Source: Alloalcanivorax mobilis
GTDB lineage: Bacteria; Pseudomonadota; Gammaproteobacteria; Pseudomonadales; Alcanivoracaceae
DNA length: 64,000 bases
Direction: 5' to 3'
NCBI RefSeq assembly: GCF_002864685.1
Contig: NZ_NMQZ01000001.1
Span: 1 to 64,000 of the forward strand
Shown here one piece after another: positions 1-7,312 of this stretch. Under the pieces are notes generated by a model, which searched no databases, was not told where the DNA came from, and was given only the letters and a program-made list of their open reading frames with translations. The position numbers and the translations under genes were made by a program. Position 1 is the first letter of the stretch; every line of letters starts with the position of its first letter.

Positions 1-16
1 TGTAGCAAGGCCGGGG

Positions 17-50
17 CAGGGAACAGGTTGCAGGGAACAGCCAGGCTGGC
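17..50. repeat. Dispersed intergenic repeat, copy 1
   Basis: A stretch reading GGAACAGGTTGCAGGG followed by ACAGCCAGGCTGGC recurs almost unchanged at 17496-17528. Both copies are intergenic and both lie next to a REP-like GC-rich stretch. It is a short dispersed repeat of unknown nature and lies at the window edge, so it may extend further left. Confidence 0.6.
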
Positions 51-67
51 ACCGGGTTGGATTCTGA

Positions 68-141
68 TGTGGGAGCGGTCCTTGACCGCGAAACGGCTTT
101 GCCAGGCCCACCCTCGCCTTCGGGGACCGCTCCCACAGCGG
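68..141. repeat. REP-like inverted repeat pair
   Basis: Two arms in opposite orientation, TGTGGGAGCGGTCC at 68-81 and GGACCGCTCCCACA at 124-137, enclose a GC-rich spacer. The same module, with longer arms, recurs at 51684-51771. The size, palindromic structure and intergenic position are those of REP/BIME elements. The stretch 1-177 otherwise holds no gene that I can support. Confidence 0.75.
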
Positions 142-177
142 CGTTGTGGCCGGGCTCACTCCGGACCAGGAAACAGG

Positions 178-561
178 TTAGTTCGATTCACTCAATGCCA
201 CGGCCCGCCGGTTGGCGTCTTCGCTGCGCTTTTCCGCTTGCAACCGTTGATGCTGCTGCGGGGTGCAGCCCAGGCACCGCACGAACGCGGTTTGCGCCGG
301 CGCCGCCACCAGTGTTTCGGCGGCTTCGCCGGGGTTGCCCCCAAGCAGGCTGAACGGCAGGGTCACCACATACAACGCCAGCCCACCCACGGTGGCCACG
401 GTCATCACCGGGCGCACCAGCACCGCATCGCCCACCATCGCCAGCGGCGACGGGCGGGCGCCTTCCAGCTCCAGATCGCGGGCCTGGGCGAACGTGGCCA
501 ATGAAAACGTGAGCGCAGAGGCGAGGGCGGTCGTGACGACCAGGCGCGGAGCTCGCTTCAT
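178..561 (-). CDS. Small exported protein of unknown function
   Basis: A 127-residue protein with a clear signal peptide (residues about 1-27, positive n-region, hydrophobic core, cleavage near FAQA). One further hydrophobic segment lies at about 55-73 and a conserved-looking FVRCLGC motif at about 93-99. Charged and polar residues fill the C-terminus. Short proteins of this build occur in Pseudomonas relatives and are sometimes labelled multidrug transporter, for which the sequence gives no support. It probably acts in the envelope. It shares its orientation with mutM but is separated from it by about 130 bases of AT-richer DNA that may hold its promoter. Function unknown. Confidence 0.7.
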   Translation of the reverse strand: MKRAPRLVVTTALASALTFSLATFAQARDLELEGARPSPLAMVGDAVLVRPVMTVATVGGLALYVVTLPFSLLGGNPGEAAETLVAAPAQTAFVRCLGCTPQQHQRLQAEKRSEDANRRAVALSESN

Positions 562-695
562 GGTGGTTCCCCTGTTGTTTCTTATCGTTAAAGTGCTACT
601 AATATTGTCGTAGCTAAGTGTTTAATAATCCGGCAATTGCATCACAATCTACAGCTTTGTCCCGGGAGCGGCAATAACGCCTGGAGCGGCGCCCT

Positions 696-1505
696 TCAAC
701 GCTGGCAACGCGGGCAGAATACGGTGCTGCGCTGGCCATGGCGGCCACCGCGCAGCGTCTCGCCACAGTGCGGACAGGGCTGGCCGGCACGGCCGTACAC
801 CAGCAGTTGCTGGGCAAAGTAGCCGGGCTGGCCGTCCGCCCGGGTGAAATCACGCAAGGTGGTACCACCGGCCTCGATGGCCTTCGCCAGCACCGAGCGG
901 ATCGCCAGCGCCAGCCCCTGGTAACGGGCCAGACTGATGCGGCCCGCCGGGCGGGAAGGGTGGATCCCGGCCAGGAACAGGCTTTCCTGGGCGTAGATGT
1001 TGCCCACCCCCACCACGGTGGCGCTGTCCATGATGAAGCTTTTCACCGACACCTTGCGGCCCCGGCTGCGCTGATACATTCCCTCACCGGAGAAGTCCGG
1101 GCCCAGAGGTTCGGGCCCAAGGCTGGCCAGCAGCGGGTGAGTGAGCCCTTGCTCAAGGTAGAGCACGGCGCCGAAGCGGCGCGGATCGTTGAAGCGCAGC
1201 ACCATTCCGGAGTCGAGCAACAGATCAATGTGGTCATGCTTGCGCAACGGCGTGTCCGCCTGCACCACGCGCAGGGTGCCGGACATGCCCAGATGGATGC
1301 CCAGCTCCAGACCGTCCAGCGTCATCAGCAAATACTTGGCGCGCCGGTGCAGGCCAAGAATGGCCTGATCACGCAAAGCGCCGACCCGCGCGTCCACTGG
1401 CCAGCGCAGCCGTGGCTCACGCACGGTCACCGCGCGCAGAACACGGCCTTCGACAAAGGGCGCGATGCCGCGCCGAGTGGTTTCCACTTCGGGCAATTCG
1501 GGCAT
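696..1505 (-). CDS. mutM: Formamidopyrimidine-DNA glycosylase
   Basis: Fpg/MutM removes 8-oxoguanine and ring-opened purines from DNA and nicks the abasic site. The 269-residue product begins PELPEVE, whose proline becomes the catalytic N-terminal nucleophile after Met removal, with the partner Glu next to it. The conserved Lys is seen in RRAKYLL, and the C-terminus carries the zinc finger CPHC...CPRC. The open frame extends 33 codons upstream, but ATG at 1505 is forced because PELPEVE must be N-terminal. Length is normal. It is divergent from the hydantoinase-A gene with 131 bases between the starts. All key residues are present. Confidence 0.97.
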   Translation of the reverse strand: MPELPEVETTRRGIAPFVEGRVLRAVTVREPRLRWPVDARVGALRDQAILGLHRRAKYLLMTLDGLELGIHLGMSGTLRVVQADTPLRKHDHIDLLLDSGMVLRFNDPRRFGAVLYLEQGLTHPLLASLGPEPLGPDFSGEGMYQRSRGRKVSVKSFIMDSATVVGVGNIYAQESLFLAGIHPSRPAGRISLARYQGLALAIRSVLAKAIEAGGTTLRDFTRADGQPGYFAQQLLVYGRAGQPCPHCGETLRGGRHGQRSTVFCPRCQR

Positions 1506-1636
1506 GGGGACATCCGGCTTGTGGTAAATTCGGCCTGCGGGTTCACCGGCAACGGCCGCACCCCGCGGTGGCGCGAGGATCGCATAGAGTGCGCAGAGCG
1601 ACACCGATTGTAAACGGCAGCGACAACGGAGACACC

Positions 1637-3601
1637 ATGCGCTACTGGCTCGGCGTGGACACCGGCGGCACGTTCACCGATTTCGTTTTGCTCGGTGGCG
1701 ACGCCCCGCGCATTCACAAAGTGCTCTCTTCCCCCTCCGCCCCGGAGCAGGCGATCCTGCGCGGCATCGACGAAATGGGTCTGAGCAACGCCCTGGCCGC
1801 CGGCGAGCTGGTGATCGTGCACGGCACCACGGTGGCCACCAACGCGGCGCTGGAAAACAAAGGCGCACGCACCGTGCTGGTGACCAACCGGGGTCTGGAA
1901 GACGTGCTGCTGATCGGCCGACAGAACCGGGCCGAGCTGTACAATTTGACGCCCTCCACCACGCCCACGGCGATGCGCTCAACCCCGGTGGAAAGCGTGG
2001 CGGCCAGGCTGGATGCCGCCGGCAACACGCTGGTCGACTTGAATGCCGCCGACATTGACGACCTGGTCGCCCGGGTTCGCGAACACGGCGCCGAATCGGT
2101 GGCGATCACTCTGCTGTTCTCCTACCTGGACGGCGGCCACGAACAGCGGCTGGGAGAAGCGCTGAGGGCCGCCGGCCTGCCCGTGAGCCTGTCCTGCGAG
2201 GTGCTGCCCACCCGGGGCGAATACGAACGCGGCACCGCCACCTGGCTGAACGCCTGGCTGGCGCCACGGGTCAGCCATTACCTGCGGCGGCTGGCGGACA
2301 GCGTCAGCCCTTCGCCCCTGACCATCATGCAATCCAACGGCGGCACCCTGGAGGCCGGCAACGCCGCCGAGCGGGCCGTGAATCTGTTGTTGTCCGGCCC
2401 GGCCGGCGGCCTCAGCGCCGCGCTGCACCTGGGCCGCGAGCTGGATCAGCGGCGCCTGATGACGTTTGATATGGGCGGCACCTCCACCGACGTGGCCTTG
2501 TTGGATGGCGACCTGCGCTTGACCCAGAGCGGCCACATCGGCCCCTATCCGGTGGCGGTGCCAATGGTGGACATGCACACCATCGGCGCCGGGGGCGGCT
2601 CCCTGGCCCGGGTCGACGACGCCGGCCTGCTGCACGTTGGCCCGCAATCCGCCGGCGCCGACCCGGGCCCCGCATGCTATGGCCGGGGCGGCGAACAGAC
2701 CACCGTCACCGACGCCAATGTGCTGCTCGGGCGCCTGCAGCCGGAGTTCGCACTGGGCGGCAACCTGCAACTGGACATCGCCGCCGCCCACGCCGCCGTG
2801 GCGCGCCTGGCGATGCGGCTCGGGCTATCCCTGGAAGACGCTGCCCATGGTGTTCTGGACCTCGCCAACGAGCACATGAGCCAGGCCCTGCGGGTCATTT
2901 CCATTCAAAAGGGCTTCGACCCGGCGGATTTCACCCTGATGAGCTTCGGCGGCGCCGGCGGCCTGCACGTGTGCGCGCTGGCCGACAACCTGGGCATGAC
3001 CCGGGCGGTGGTGCCAATCCGTGCCGGGGTGCTCTCGGCGGAAGGCCTGGTGCACGCGCCGCGCAAGCGGGAGATGATCCAGGCGCTGGCGGCCGACGCG
3101 GACACCGCCGCCCTGGAAGCGGTGGCGGCGGCGTTGCTGGAACGGGGGCGGGCCGAACTGGTCGCCGAAGGGGTGTCCGGCGCGGACATCGACACCACGG
3201 TCAGCCTGGACCTGTGCTACCAGGGCCAGTCCTCGACGCTGGCACTGCCCTGGCACGGCGACCCCGACGCCTGCGAACAGGCGTTCCATCAACAGCACCA
3301 GCAACGCTACGGTTATCGACTGGCCCTGCCGGTGCGGCGCGTCAATGTGCGGGTCCGGTGCCAGGCCCGGGCCGTATCGCCGGCCCCCACGCCGTTACCC
3401 GGCGGCAGCGGCGAGCGGGCCTGGCAAGCCCGCCTGCCCGGGTTATCCATGCCAGTGCCAGTGTACCGCCGGGACGATCTGCACGCCGACCAGCGGCTCG
3501 CCGGCCCGGCCTTGATCGTCGAAGCGGTCGGCACCATTTATCTGGCACCGGGCTGGCAGGCTCGGGTACACTCGAAGGGTCACCTGCTGCTGTTTCGATA
3601 A
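1637..3601 (+). CDS. Hydantoinase/oxoprolinase family protein, subunit A type
   Basis: A 654-residue HyuA-type protein. Members of this family open hydantoin or 5-oxoproline rings using ATP, normally with a HyuB partner. Seen here: the N-terminal phosphate-binding motif GVDTGGTFTDF (about residues 5-15), the second motif FDMGGTSTDVALL (about 276-288) and the family segment SAGADPGPACYG (about 337-348). ATG 1637 is preceded by GGAG, and the frame upstream overlaps mutM, so the longer frame is not used. The usual hyuB neighbour is absent: the next gene is a desaturase after 190 bases. The substrate cannot be told from sequence. Confidence 0.9.
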   Translation: MRYWLGVDTGGTFTDFVLLGGDAPRIHKVLSSPSAPEQAILRGIDEMGLSNALAAGELVIVHGTTVATNAALENKGARTVLVTNRGLEDVLLIGRQNRAELYNLTPSTTPTAMRSTPVESVAARLDAAGNTLVDLNAADIDDLVARVREHGAESVAITLLFSYLDGGHEQRLGEALRAAGLPVSLSCEVLPTRGEYERGTATWLNAWLAPRVSHYLRRLADSVSPSPLTIMQSNGGTLEAGNAAERAVNLLLSGPAGGLSAALHLGRELDQRRLMTFDMGGTSTDVALLDGDLRLTQSGHIGPYPVAVPMVDMHTIGAGGGSLARVDDAGLLHVGPQSAGADPGPACYGRGGEQTTVTDANVLLGRLQPEFALGGNLQLDIAAAHAAVARLAMRLGLSLEDAAHGVLDLANEHMSQALRVISIQKGFDPADFTLMSFGGAGGLHVCALADNLGMTRAVVPIRAGVLSAEGLVHAPRKREMIQALAADADTAALEAVAAALLERGRAELVAEGVSGADIDTTVSLDLCYQGQSSTLALPWHGDPDACEQAFHQQHQQRYGYRLALPVRRVNVRVRCQARAVSPAPTPLPGGSGERAWQARLPGLSMPVPVYRRDDLHADQRLAGPALIVEAVGTIYLAPGWQARVHSKGHLLLFR

Positions 3602-3799
3602 AGATTATTGACCCAGTTGCGTCAGGACCCCGCTGATTTCCCGAGCGCCACGTTGCAACCGACAACGCCGGCCGTGGTCAAAACGATAAGTGGGCTCCGG
3701 CCCCGGTGACCGGCGGGCAAGCCAGATAAGCCAACCCGCGGACTCCGTACAACCAAGGAACGCGCCTACCGCGCCTCCACCTTTTTAGCAGTGCTTCCC

Positions 3800-5005
3800 A
3801 TGATGAACGAGATACTGACTTTCCTCTCCCAGGGGCTGCTCGCCCCGGGCCCCTGGACCCTGGTGCTGATCACCCTGGGCCTGACTCACATCACCATTGT
3901 GAGCGTAACGGTTTACCTTCACCGCTATTCCGCCCATCGCGCGTTGGAATTGCACCCGGCTTTGAAACACTTCTTCCGCTTCTGGCTGTGGATGACCACC
4001 GGCATGGGCACCCGTGCCTGGACCGCCATCCACCGCAAACACCACGCCCGCTGCGACAGCGAGGAAGACCCGCACAGCCCACAGGTGCTGGGCATCCGCA
4101 AAGTGCTGCGTGAAGGCGCAGAGTTGTATCAGGCCGAGGCCGTCAACCAGGAAACCCTGGACAAATACGGCGCCGGCTGCCCGAACGACTGGATCGAGCG
4201 CAACGTCTACGAAAAGTACACGGTGCTGGGCATTACCCTGATGGGCCTGATCAACGTCGCCCTGTTCGGCGTGATCGGCGTGACCGTGTGGGCCATCCAA
4301 ATGATGTGGATCCCGATCACCGCCGCCGGCATCATCAACGGCATCGGCCACTACTGGGGCTACCGCAACTTCGAATGCACCGACGCCTCCCGCAACGTGC
4401 TGCCCTGGGGCATCCTGATCGGCGGCGAAGAACTGCACAACAACCACCACACTTACCCCAGCTCCGCAAAGCTGTCAGTGCGCCGTTTTGAATTCGACAT
4501 GGGCTGGGCCTGGATTCGTCTGTTCGAAATGCTGCACCTGGCGAAGGTTAAGAAAGTCGCGCCCAAACCGATCGTCGAAGCCGGCAAACCCAGCGTCGAC
4601 CTGGACACCCTGCGCGCCCTGATGCAGCACCGCTTCCAGGTGATGGCGCACTACCGCCGCACCGTGATCAAACCGGTGTTCAACCAGGAGAAAGCCCGCG
4701 CCTGCGACGCCACCCGTGGCCTGTACCACCGGGCTCACAAGTTGCTGCACCGCGACCAGCGCTTCTTCAAACACCGCCACAAAGACCGGCTCGCCAACCT
4801 GACCGCGCACAACCACACCCTGGCGACCATCTACGATTACCGCCTGCGTCTTCAGGAAATCTGGAGCCAGACCAGCCGTAATTCCTCGGAGATGCTCGAC
4901 GCCCTGGCGCAATGGTGCCGCGACGCCGAAGAATCCGGCATTCATGCCCTGCAGGATTTCGTGAATACGTTGAAGGGTTATCAGGTGGCGAAGGTTCGGG
5001 TTTAA
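3800..5005 (+). CDS. Acyl-CoA/acyl-lipid fatty acid desaturase (DesA family)
   Basis: A membrane di-iron desaturase that puts a double bond into acyl chains using O2 and reducing equivalents. The three histidine boxes are present: HRYSAH (about residue 40), HRKHH (about 77) and HNNHH (about 213), between hydrophobic membrane segments. A soluble, charged tail of about 130 residues follows, rich in histidine and arginine. ATG 3800 or 3803 is more likely than the in-frame GTG at 3791; no strong ribosome site separates them. The last 26 codons are duplicated at 5960-6041 beyond the higBA module, showing that this locus has been rearranged. Confidence 0.92.
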   Translation: MMNEILTFLSQGLLAPGPWTLVLITLGLTHITIVSVTVYLHRYSAHRALELHPALKHFFRFWLWMTTGMGTRAWTAIHRKHHARCDSEEDPHSPQVLGIRKVLREGAELYQAEAVNQETLDKYGAGCPNDWIERNVYEKYTVLGITLMGLINVALFGVIGVTVWAIQMMWIPITAAGIINGIGHYWGYRNFECTDASRNVLPWGILIGGEELHNNHHTYPSSAKLSVRRFEFDMGWAWIRLFEMLHLAKVKKVAPKPIVEAGKPSVDLDTLRALMQHRFQVMAHYRRTVIKPVFNQEKARACDATRGLYHRAHKLLHRDQRFFKHRHKDRLANLTAHNHTLATIYDYRLRLQEIWSQTSRNSSEMLDALAQWCRDAEESGIHALQDFVNTLKGYQVAKVRV

Positions 5006-5040
5006 CGGACTCCGCCAACGCCTACTCGCAACGCTGCTGA

Positions 5041-5172
5041 CTTCAGATCGATCTTTGCCCCTCTCCCCTCGCGGGAGAGGGGGAAGCACCGTCTCGCATG
5101 GTAAGGCACTGAAATGGCGTCGCCCCCTCTCCCTGTCCCTCTCCCTCAAGGGGAGAGGGAACCGATCTGAAG
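5041..5172. mobile_element. 132-bp palindromic MITE-like element
   Basis: Perfect 10-bp terminal inverted repeats, CTTCAGATCG at 5041-5050 and CGATCTGAAG at 5163-5172, enclose two internal hairpins. One is CCCCTCTCCC/GGGAGAGGGG at 5058-5082 and the other CCCTCTCCC/GGGAGAGGG at 5137-5159. There is no coding capacity. A clear target-site duplication is not visible. A related but imperfect hairpin (CCCCTCTCC...GGAGAAGGGG) stands at 6104-6128. It is best read as a non-autonomous palindromic element just behind the desaturase gene. Confidence 0.6.
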
Positions 5173-5230
5173 AAACGCGGAGGACCTCTTAAGCGGAGGC
5201 CGTTACAGCGGGTTCAGGCGCTTTGTAGGC

Positions 5231-5599
5231 TCAGGGGCATTCTTTTGGCGGCTTGATCAGCGAGTCCGCGGGGATACCCAGCTCTCGGTGAAGCCTCCAA
5301 ATCATCTTCAGCGTTAACGAGCGCTTCCTGTTCAGGACCTCGTAAACGCGGTTGCGCTTGCCAATCATCGGCTCGAGGTCTTTGATACTGAGTCCTTTCC
5401 GTTCCATTTCGAACTTGATCGCTTCCACCGGATCGGGAAGGTCCAGCGGATAATGCCTGCTTTCGTAGGACTCAACCAACGTCGTTAATACGTCCAGCTT
5501 TTCTCCTTCCGGAGTGTCCGGCTCCGCCATCATCAGGCCTTCGATCTCTTTCAGCGTTGCCTTGTAGTCGGCATCGGTCTTGATCGGTTTGAGGTCCAT
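5231..5599 (-). CDS. higA: HigA-type antitoxin / HTH transcriptional regulator
   Basis: A 122-residue antitoxin. The N-terminal half is acidic (MDLKPIKTDADY..., about 1-60) and would wrap the toxin. The C-terminal half is a helix-turn-helix (about 66-112, with GLSIKDLEPMIGKRNRVYEVLNR) that would bind the module's own promoter. ATG 5599 lies 16 bases after the toxin stop, so the order is toxin first, as in higBA loci. The frame continues upstream to 5692 inside higB but that part is not HigA-like. The gene is intact although its toxin partner is frameshifted. Confidence 0.9.
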   Translation of the reverse strand: MDLKPIKTDADYKATLKEIEGLMMAEPDTPEGEKLDVLTTLVESYESRHYPLDLPDPVEAIKFEMERKGLSIKDLEPMIGKRNRVYEVLNRKRSLTLKMIWRLHRELGIPADSLIKPPKECP

Positions 5600-5615
5600 C
5601 GTCGTTACCTCTTGA

Positions 5616-5917
5616 TCAGATGATCTGAACATCGATCCTGTCGTACTCGGAGTGGGTGCCAATAAAGCGGATGTAGACCACTCGATAAACATAGTTGATC
5701 CACACGGCCAGCCTGTACTTATTCCCAGCGATATTGAACACCACTCTACCGTCCCTCAGAACACTGGCATTTCTGAACTGCGTCTTACGTCCGCCGGGGT
5801 GGCCCAATCCGCGCTGACCGCATGACGGTACCAAGCCAAGACGGGCTCCGTCGCATCGGCATGGCCGGGATTGTTCTGCCAGAAGGCCTTTAGCGTCGAC
5901 AGGGCAATGACTTTCAT
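5616..5917 (-). pseudogene. higB: HigB-type mRNA interferase toxin, frameshifted
   Basis: HigB toxins cleave mRNA on the ribosome. From ATG 5917 one frame reads MKVIALSTLKAFWQNN and continues to ADWATPADV. The matching C-terminal half, TQFRNASVLRDGRVVF...DRIDVQII, lies in another frame. The 302-nt interval is one base short of a 100-codon gene, and the break is at about 5784-5790 where GACGTAAGACG stands in place of an expected GAC-GTC-AAG-ACG. Both halves are well conserved, so the lesion looks recent, or it is a sequencing error. The downstream antitoxin frame is intact. Confidence 0.85.
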
Positions 5918-5929
5918 AACGCAGGCATA

Positions 5930-5943
5930 GTCCCAATTTGGAC
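5930..5943. promoter_or_regulatory. Palindromic operator candidate of higBA
   Basis: GTCCCAATTTGGAC is a 14-bp palindrome with a single mismatched central pair. It lies 13 bases upstream of the higB start, where a HigA dimer would be expected to repress its own promoter. The assignment is inferred from position and symmetry only. Confidence 0.5.
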
Positions 5944-5959
5944 CAGCTCAATACCCACA

Positions 5960-6041
5960 ACGCCGAGGAATCCGTCATCCATGTCTTGCAGGATTTCGGG
6001 AATACGTTGAAGGGTTATCAGGTGGCGAGGGTTCGGGTCTG
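5960..6041 (+). pseudogene. Duplicated 3' end of the desaturase gene
   Basis: Bases 5960-6038 match 4923-5001, the 3' end of the desaturase gene, with 7 mismatches in 79 positions counted by eye. The copy keeps the reading frame: AEESVIHVLQDF then GNTLKGYQVARVRV and a stop, against AEESGIHALQDF and VNTLKGYQVAKVRV in the full gene. It is a remnant of a second desaturase copy. The palindromic element and the higBA module lie between the two copies. Confidence 0.85.
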
Positions 6042-6169
6042 ACCGCCGGCCACAACGCGCCGCGCGTGAGTGAGTCGCTACCCATTCGACGCGCTTCTGG
6101 AATGCCCCCTCTCCTTACGGAGAAGGGGCAACCCATTGACGTGAACAGCATTACGGCTCGACCGGCTGT

Positions 6170-7312
6170 CTATTGCTCTTGAAAAGCCGGTACAGCTTCT
6201 TCGTGGGGCTGACGTCGGGAGTACCAACGTCCAACGGCAATCCAGATTAGCGATGTCGTCAGAATAGAAAAATAGCCATCCACTGAGTAGTGCCAACCCA
6301 GGTGCACCGACCCCACCAGAATCACACCCGCATACAGCAACGCCACCGCGCCCAGCCATCCATTGATTCGTCTGAAGAGCAGGAACGTTAGCCAGGCGAG
6401 GGCAACATGCATGCTCGGCATGGCCGTAATCCCTGAACCAAGCGAAAGCTCTTCGTTCTGATAAAGCTGCCAGAGATAGTTCTGCGTGTTGATGGCCCAT
6501 ACTGGCGCGCCGTGATAAGCGCTCGCCAGATAGGTCATCAAGGGCGCATATGGATCGACTTCGCCGGGGAAAAGGCGTCCGTAATAACATGGGCCTGCGG
6601 ACGAAAAAAACACCGCGAACATGGATCCGTTCAAGGCCCAGGACAGCACAAAGGCGACCAGAAAGTGACGACGCCTGTGCCAGTGATTAATCTCCAAGAT
6701 TTGCCAGAGCAGCACGCCCGGAATCAGAAAGAACCAGAAATTGTAGGCGACATTAATCGGTTGACTCAGGTTCCAGGCCGAAATCCACGGTTGCAGCCAT
6801 TGCCACGCCTGCCTGTCACCGTACAGCACCTGCTCCAGATCATAAAAAGCCGCATCCCAACGATAGGGAATCAGTGCGGGAATCAGTGTCTTAAAGGAGG
6901 ACACGGAAGAAAGAAGCGCGGCAAACGCAACGATCATTATCGCCGGCCGGATGAAACCAAGCCGGCCCAGGTAAGTCCGCAGCTGGGCTATAAGATAGCG
7001 CACAGGGAATTCGGGGCGCACCACCAAAATCACATGGGAAGCAGCAATCAGAACAGCCACGGCCCCCACGCACACAAGCAGCAGGACTGCTGTTTGCGGG
7101 TATACCAAAACAGAAAAACGATCTTGCAAGCCGTATATCCGAGCTATCGACCAGGTGATGGCAATATAGATAGAAATCAAAAAAATAACGGCCTTTTCCT
7201 TCCTGAAACTGGTTAAGAAAGGGCGCACGAGAAGACGCAATTTTTCCAGAGTGAGAAGAGCTCCATCCCGTTGATCAACCGGCTTTTTATTATTGGTTAT
7301 CGAATATTTCAC
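6170..7312 (-). CDS. PAP2-superfamily membrane phosphatase / Aur1-Ipt1-type phosphotransferase
   Basis: A 380-residue polytopic membrane protein with about eight hydrophobic segments. The catalytic PAP2 motifs are present: GSGITAMPSMH (about residues 295-305) and GSVHLGWHYSVDGY (about 340-353), the latter giving the His...Asp dyad. The extracytoplasmic loop before them and the overall build match the inositolphosphotransferase Aur1/Ipt1 branch, which moves phosphoryl head groups onto lipids. The start is GTG at 7312, 23 bases inside tadG, so the gene is translationally coupled to the tad operon. Its base composition is visibly less GC-rich than the housekeeping genes. The true substrate is unknown. 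Confidence 0.85.
   Translation of the reverse strand: MKYSITNNKKPVDQRDGALLTLEKLRLLVRPFLTSFRKEKAVIFLISIYIAITWSIARIYGLQDRFSVLVYPQTAVLLLVCVGAVAVLIAASHVILVVRPEFPVRYLIAQLRTYLGRLGFIRPAIMIVAFAALLSSVSSFKTLIPALIPYRWDAAFYDLEQVLYGDRQAWQWLQPWISAWNLSQPINVAYNFWFFLIPGVLLWQILEINHWHRRRHFLVAFVLSWALNGSMFAVFFSSAGPCYYGRLFPGEVDPYAPLMTYLASAYHGAPVWAINTQNYLWQLYQNEELSLGSGITAMPSMHVALAWLTFLLFRRINGWLGAVALLYAGVILVGSVHLGWHYSVDGYFSILTTSLIWIAVGRWYSRRQPHEEAVPAFQEQ

Noticed and set aside
1412-1636. N-terminal extension of the hydantoinase gene overlapping mutM
   Set aside because: The family starts at MRYWLGVDTGGTF with a good ribosome site at 1637; the extra part is the reverse of mutM.
3785-4450. Long antisense frame in the desaturase gene
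   Set aside because: A shadow typical of GC-rich DNA; the plus-strand frame has the three histidine boxes.
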